From positions 1 to 15,216 of the forward strand of contig NJEF01000022.1 in the NCBI GenBank assembly GCA_002255065.1: a stretch of 15,216 bases of DNA. Direction: 5' to 3'. The DNA is from Desulfurococcales archaeon ex4484_204. Lineage in GTDB: Archaea > Thermoproteota > Thermoprotei_A > Sulfolobales > NBVN01. The position numbers and the translations under genes are program-made. Shown piece by piece: positions 12,762 through 15,216 of the stretch. Numbering within the stretch: the first letter of the stretch is position 1; every line of letters begins with the position of its first letter. The notes below the pieces were generated by a model, which was given only the letters and a program-made list of their open reading frames with translations, did not search any database and was not told the DNA's origin.

Positions 12762-13859
12762 ATGGTTAAGATACTTATAACGAACGCTAAAGTACTCACA
12801 ATGTCCGAGAAGCACGAGTTGCTAATAGATAGAGGCTTTATCTATTTAAGGGATGGAAGGGTAGAGGCTATAGGGAAGGGAGAGCCCCCTGAGGAGTTAA
12901 GGTATCCCGAGCTCCTCATAAGTGGTGAGGGCCGCTTGGTTACCCCCGGCCTCTCATCAGCTATAACGGCTGTGAGCCTATACCCCCTTAGGTACAGGGT
13001 TAACGACCTAGCCTGGAATGACTTAAGCGATTACATGTCGATGCTGACGAGAACCGACCTCTACTACCTAGCAGCGCTATCGTTCATGGAGTTAGTCAGT
13101 AGAGGGGTTACTTCAGCGTTAGTAGCTGATGTGTTCCTAGACAACGTTGCTAGGGCAGCTAACGACGTAGGTATATACGTAACACTAGCTGTTCCCTACG
13201 AGTGCGGTATAAAGGACTTCGAGCCGGAGAGCGAGGTGAAGCTACTGCTTAGTCGATGGCATGAGAGAGTTGAGGGTGTTAAAGCAGCTGTGCTTTACTG
13301 CGGCGACCCACCGTCGAGGTTCGTTAATGAGATGGCTTCACTAGGGCTAAGGGTCTATGCGTTAAAGCCGAGGACCGCAAGGGGCGACGTAATCTCAGTA
13401 AACCCCGTGGAGGGTGGGGGTAGGAACGTAATCAGGTATGGTGGGGACGTAGTTAGGTGGTCACCTGGAGAGGGTCTAGGTATAGGTGTAAGGCCTTCAT
13501 ATAGCATGGTGGATGTTGTAAAGGAAGTTACGTGGAGGCTTAAAGTACACCCCCTCGACGTTATTGCGGCTGCATCGACCTTAAACACGAGGCTCTTAGG
13601 CTTCTCTAACATGGGTTCCCTAGACGTAAGCTCCAAGGCGAACATAGTTATGTTTAATACCTCAGAACCCCCGGGATGGCCGGTGCCCTCATCGTTGGAG
13701 CCGTTAGTGAGGGCTATAGTTGAGGGGGATTTAAGAGTGGAGACTGTTATAGTTAACGATGACGTAGTTGTAGATGGAGGGGAGACGCTCACAGTCGGTA
13801 CGGATATAGTTCGAAGAGCTGTTAGGAGGTTAGGTGATTTAATTAAAAAATTTGTTTAG
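12762..13859 (+). CDS. Amidohydrolase-like protein lacking the metal-binding HxH motif
   Basis: The 365-residue protein has the overall plan of a cytosine deaminase/SsnA-type amidohydrolase. It opens with an N-terminal beta-sandwich strand set (ILITNAKVLTMSEKHELLIDRGFIYLRDGRVEAIG), then VTPGL before the barrel. Near the C-terminus AASTLNTRLLGFSNMGSLDVSSKANIVMFN restores the composite domain. Where active members have PGxxxxHxH, this protein reads PGLSSAITA, so both first-strand histidines are missing; the later barrel histidines are not recognisable, and the barrel is shorter than usual (families run 400-450). It is probably not a metal hydrolase as it stands. ATG 12762 is preferred to GTG 12753 because AGGTGG (12751-12756) is then a ribosome-binding site five bases upstream. 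It follows udp by 37 bases on the same strand and may be co-transcribed. The actual role is unknown. Confidence 0.78.
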   Translation: MVKILITNAKVLTMSEKHELLIDRGFIYLRDGRVEAIGKGEPPEELRYPELLISGEGRLVTPGLSSAITAVSLYPLRYRVNDLAWNDLSDYMSMLTRTDLYYLAALSFMELVSRGVTSALVADVFLDNVARAANDVGIYVTLAVPYECGIKDFEPESEVKLLLSRWHERVEGVKAAVLYCGDPPSRFVNEMASLGLRVYALKPRTARGDVISVNPVEGGGRNVIRYGGDVVRWSPGEGLGIGVRPSYSMVDVVKEVTWRLKVHPLDVIAAASTLNTRLLGFSNMGSLDVSSKANIVMFNTSEPPGWPVPSSLEPLVRAIVEGDLRVETVIVNDDVVVDGGETLTVGTDIVRRAVRRLGDLIKKFV

Positions 13860-13872
13860 GTGTAAGACCTTG

Positions 13873-14571
13873 TTACCCCTCCTCCTCAACAACCTCCTCC
13901 TTGGCTACCTCAGCAGCCCTCGCCTTAATGTACTCTATAATCTTCTCAGCCTCCTCCCTACTTACATACCTAGCTGACCTAGTGAACGTCTCTATGTTCT
14001 CCCTTAACACGTCCTCAACCCTCCTACCGTTTAAGGCTAGCTTTATCTTCTCAACTATCATCGGGCTAGGCTCTAACGCTGCTCCCTTCTTTATGTAGGC
14101 CAGCTCCTGATCTACTGGTATAACCTCGAAAGCACCGACCTCCCTCTCACCAAGCTTTAGCATGAATATCTGGTCCCCATCAGCTGTCTCACCGACCTTC
14201 TCAATGGAGTACTGTACGGCAGCCTCCATTATAGCTCCCGCCTGAGCCACTACCTTACCAAGGACCTCCTTTATCTGCTCGTCAGGCAGCCTCCTAAACG
14301 CCTCTATCCTTAAAGTATCGAACTTCCACTCTATAGCGCCTGGCTTAACCTCATAGTCTATTGTTACCCTAACCACGTCGCCTTTATCTATCCTCAGCTC
14401 GTCTACGAATACCCTATACAGCACCTTATTTAGCTGGGCAACGTAAAAAGCGACCTCGCTGGGCTTTATAATGCCCTCCTTGAGAGCTCCCCTAAGCTGG
14501 GCAAAAGCCGTCCTCCTTAATTTGTCAGCGTATGCCCCAGCTATCACTAAGCCCGATCTTAATGTAGGCAT
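13873..14571 (-). CDS. Conserved archaeal protein, DUF2258-like (tentative)
   Basis: This is a 232-residue protein with no enzyme motif that I recognise. It opens MPTLRSGLVIAGAYADKLRRT and continues with FAQLRGALKEGIIKPSEVAFYVAQLNKVLYRVFVDEL. A beta-rich part (GDVVRVTIDYEV, IEWKFDTLRIEAF) follows, then a helical and charged C-terminus ending KEEVVEEEG. From memory the opening and the IDYEV/W-x-x-DTLRIE stretch resemble the crenarchaeal DUF2258 family, and I recall a link between such families and ThermoDBP-related single-strand DNA-binding proteins, but I cannot confirm either. The ATG at 14571 follows GGGAGGTG (complement of 14579-14586) by 7 bases. No signal peptide, membrane segment or cysteine is present, suggesting a soluble cytoplasmic protein. 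It is divergent from trm5 and convergent with the amidohydrolase-like gene. Confidence 0.7.
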   Translation of the reverse strand: MPTLRSGLVIAGAYADKLRRTAFAQLRGALKEGIIKPSEVAFYVAQLNKVLYRVFVDELRIDKGDVVRVTIDYEVKPGAIEWKFDTLRIEAFRRLPDEQIKEVLGKVVAQAGAIMEAAVQYSIEKVGETADGDQIFMLKLGEREVGAFEVIPVDQELAYIKKGAALEPSPMIVEKIKLALNGRRVEDVLRENIETFTRSARYVSREEAEKIIEYIKARAAEVAKEEVVEEEG

Positions 14572-14593
14572 GAGCTAACACCTCCCAATACAA

Positions 14594-14614
14594 ATATTAA
14601 AATTCAATTATTAA
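14594..14614. promoter_or_regulatory. AT-rich divergent promoter region (DUF2258-like gene / trm5)
   Basis: Only A and T occur apart from one C. On the minus strand AATAATTG (14606-14613) would start transcription near 14584-14588, ahead of the GGGAGGTG site. On the plus strand ATTAAAAT (14596-14603) would start near 14622-14626, at or just after TTG 14622. Confidence 0.35.
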
Positions 14615-14621
14615 GTGTTCA

Positions 14622-15216
14622 TTGAAGGTTAGCAACGTGGGTAGGATAGTTAAGGAGATAGCGATGTCAGTGCTCGGCGAGGAGGCATTAAAGAATGTGT
14701 GGGGCAGGGTGGAGATTATAGGTGACATTGCAGTTTTAAGGAAGTCCCCGAAAACTGATATTAAAACTCTTAAAGCCTTAGCGGAGGAGCTCCTTAGAAG
14801 GTTACCGTACGTGAGGTCTGTGTGGGCAGCTATATCGCCTGTTTCAGGAACCTTTAGGACTAGGGAGTACGTTCATCTAGCTGGTGAGAAGAGGACCCTT
14901 ACAACATATAAGGAGCACGGATGCGTATTTAAGGTTGATATAGCTAAAACGTATATATCTCCTACACTCAACTACGAGCATATAAGGGTAGCTAGGCTTG
15001 TTAGGAACGGCGAGTTTGTCATCAACATGTTCGCAGGTGTGGGGACATTCTCCATAATTATCGCTAAGCAGTCACGACCCTCCAAGGTGGTATCGATAGA
15101 CATCAATCCATACGCTTATGAGTCTATCCCCCTGAGTAGTTATAATGTTTTTAGGCATCTTCTTATCAGAATGTGTCCTACTTCAAGAAGGCTCTTTTCT
15201 CCCACCCCGAACAGCC
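14622..15216 (+). CDS. trm5: tRNA (guanine37-N1)-methyltransferase Trm5, N-terminal part; homology lost near the window end
   Basis: Trm5 methylates G37 next to the anticodon with S-adenosylmethionine, preventing +1 frameshifting. Recognisable blocks are GRVEIIGDIAVLRKS (residues 28-42), TFRTREYVHLAGEKRTLTTYKEHG (77-100), VFKVDIAKTYISPTLNYEHIRVARLV (102-127), the SAM-binding INMFAGVGTFSIIIAK (134-149; usually GVGPFS) and VSIDINPYAYE (157-167). The tRNA-elbow D1 domain found in the longer archaeal Trm5b is absent. The start could be TTG 14622 or GTG 14637. After residue 167 (base 15122) the frame stays open but reads SIPLSSYNVFRHLL, where Trm5 should continue with a helix ending NIxLN; the NLP active-site motif lies beyond the window or is lost. 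The last 94 bases may belong to something else. Confidence 0.82.
   Translation, partial: MKVSNVGRIVKEIAMSVLGEEALKNVWGRVEIIGDIAVLRKSPKTDIKTLKALAEELLRRLPYVRSVWAAISPVSGTFRTREYVHLAGEKRTLTTYKEHGCVFKVDIAKTYISPTLNYEHIRVARLVRNGEFVINMFAGVGTFSIIIAKQSRPSKVVSIDINPYAYESIPLSSYNVFRHLLIRMCPTSRRLFSPTPNS

Overview
The window looks like part of a thermophilic archaeal chromosome of the Thermoproteota (crenarchaeal) type. The signs are Sec61-beta, TiaS, Tsr3, Trm5, an archaeal RNase P RNA, a tRNA with encoded CCA, TATA-box promoters (some consistent with leaderless transcripts), GGTG/GAGGTG ribosome-binding sites, GTG/TTG starts, and ORB-like origin repeats closest to those I recall from Aeropyrum. The full-size RNase P RNA argues against the Pyrobaculum/Caldivirga group with reduced RNase P RNA. 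I cannot name a genus.

Left part (1-5180): a minus-strand operon encodes a three-subunit molybdenum hydroxylase of the xanthine dehydrogenase/aldehyde oxidoreductase family, in the order FAD subunit, 2Fe-2S subunit, Mo subunit (the last runs off the window at base 1). Upstream lies an xdhC-type maturation gene interrupted by a frameshift. Divergent from it is a MocA-like cytidylyltransferase for the molybdenum cofactor. Together they supply an oxidoreductase of unknown substrate plus its cofactor maturation.

Middle-left (5260-8720): a complete porGDAB operon for a four-subunit 2-oxoacid:ferredoxin oxidoreductase, with an apparent CTG start on porG. It runs tail-to-tail, with an 8-bp overlap, into a tiny Sec61-beta gene. 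A short MazG-like NTP pyrophosphohydrolase is divergent from Sec61-beta.

Bases 8714-9045 hold no gene but contain four copies of a 21-bp element resembling archaeal origin recognition boxes (ORBs), two of them inverted around a roughly 82% AT stretch. This is a strong candidate replication origin, with no cdc6/orc1 gene in view, and is the most interesting part of the window.

Right part (9046-15216): an RNA-maturation neighbourhood. It holds tiaS (tRNA-Ile2 agmatidine synthesis) behind a stand-alone Lrp/AsnC RAM-domain protein, tsr3 (rRNA acp transferase), the RNase P RNA gene on the minus strand, tRNA-Ala(UGC), uridine phosphorylase, an amidohydrolase-like protein that has lost its HxH metal motif, a conserved archaeal protein (DUF2258-like, tentative), and the start of trm5. 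Trm5 homology stops abruptly about 94 bases before the window end, suggesting a disrupted gene or an assembly join.
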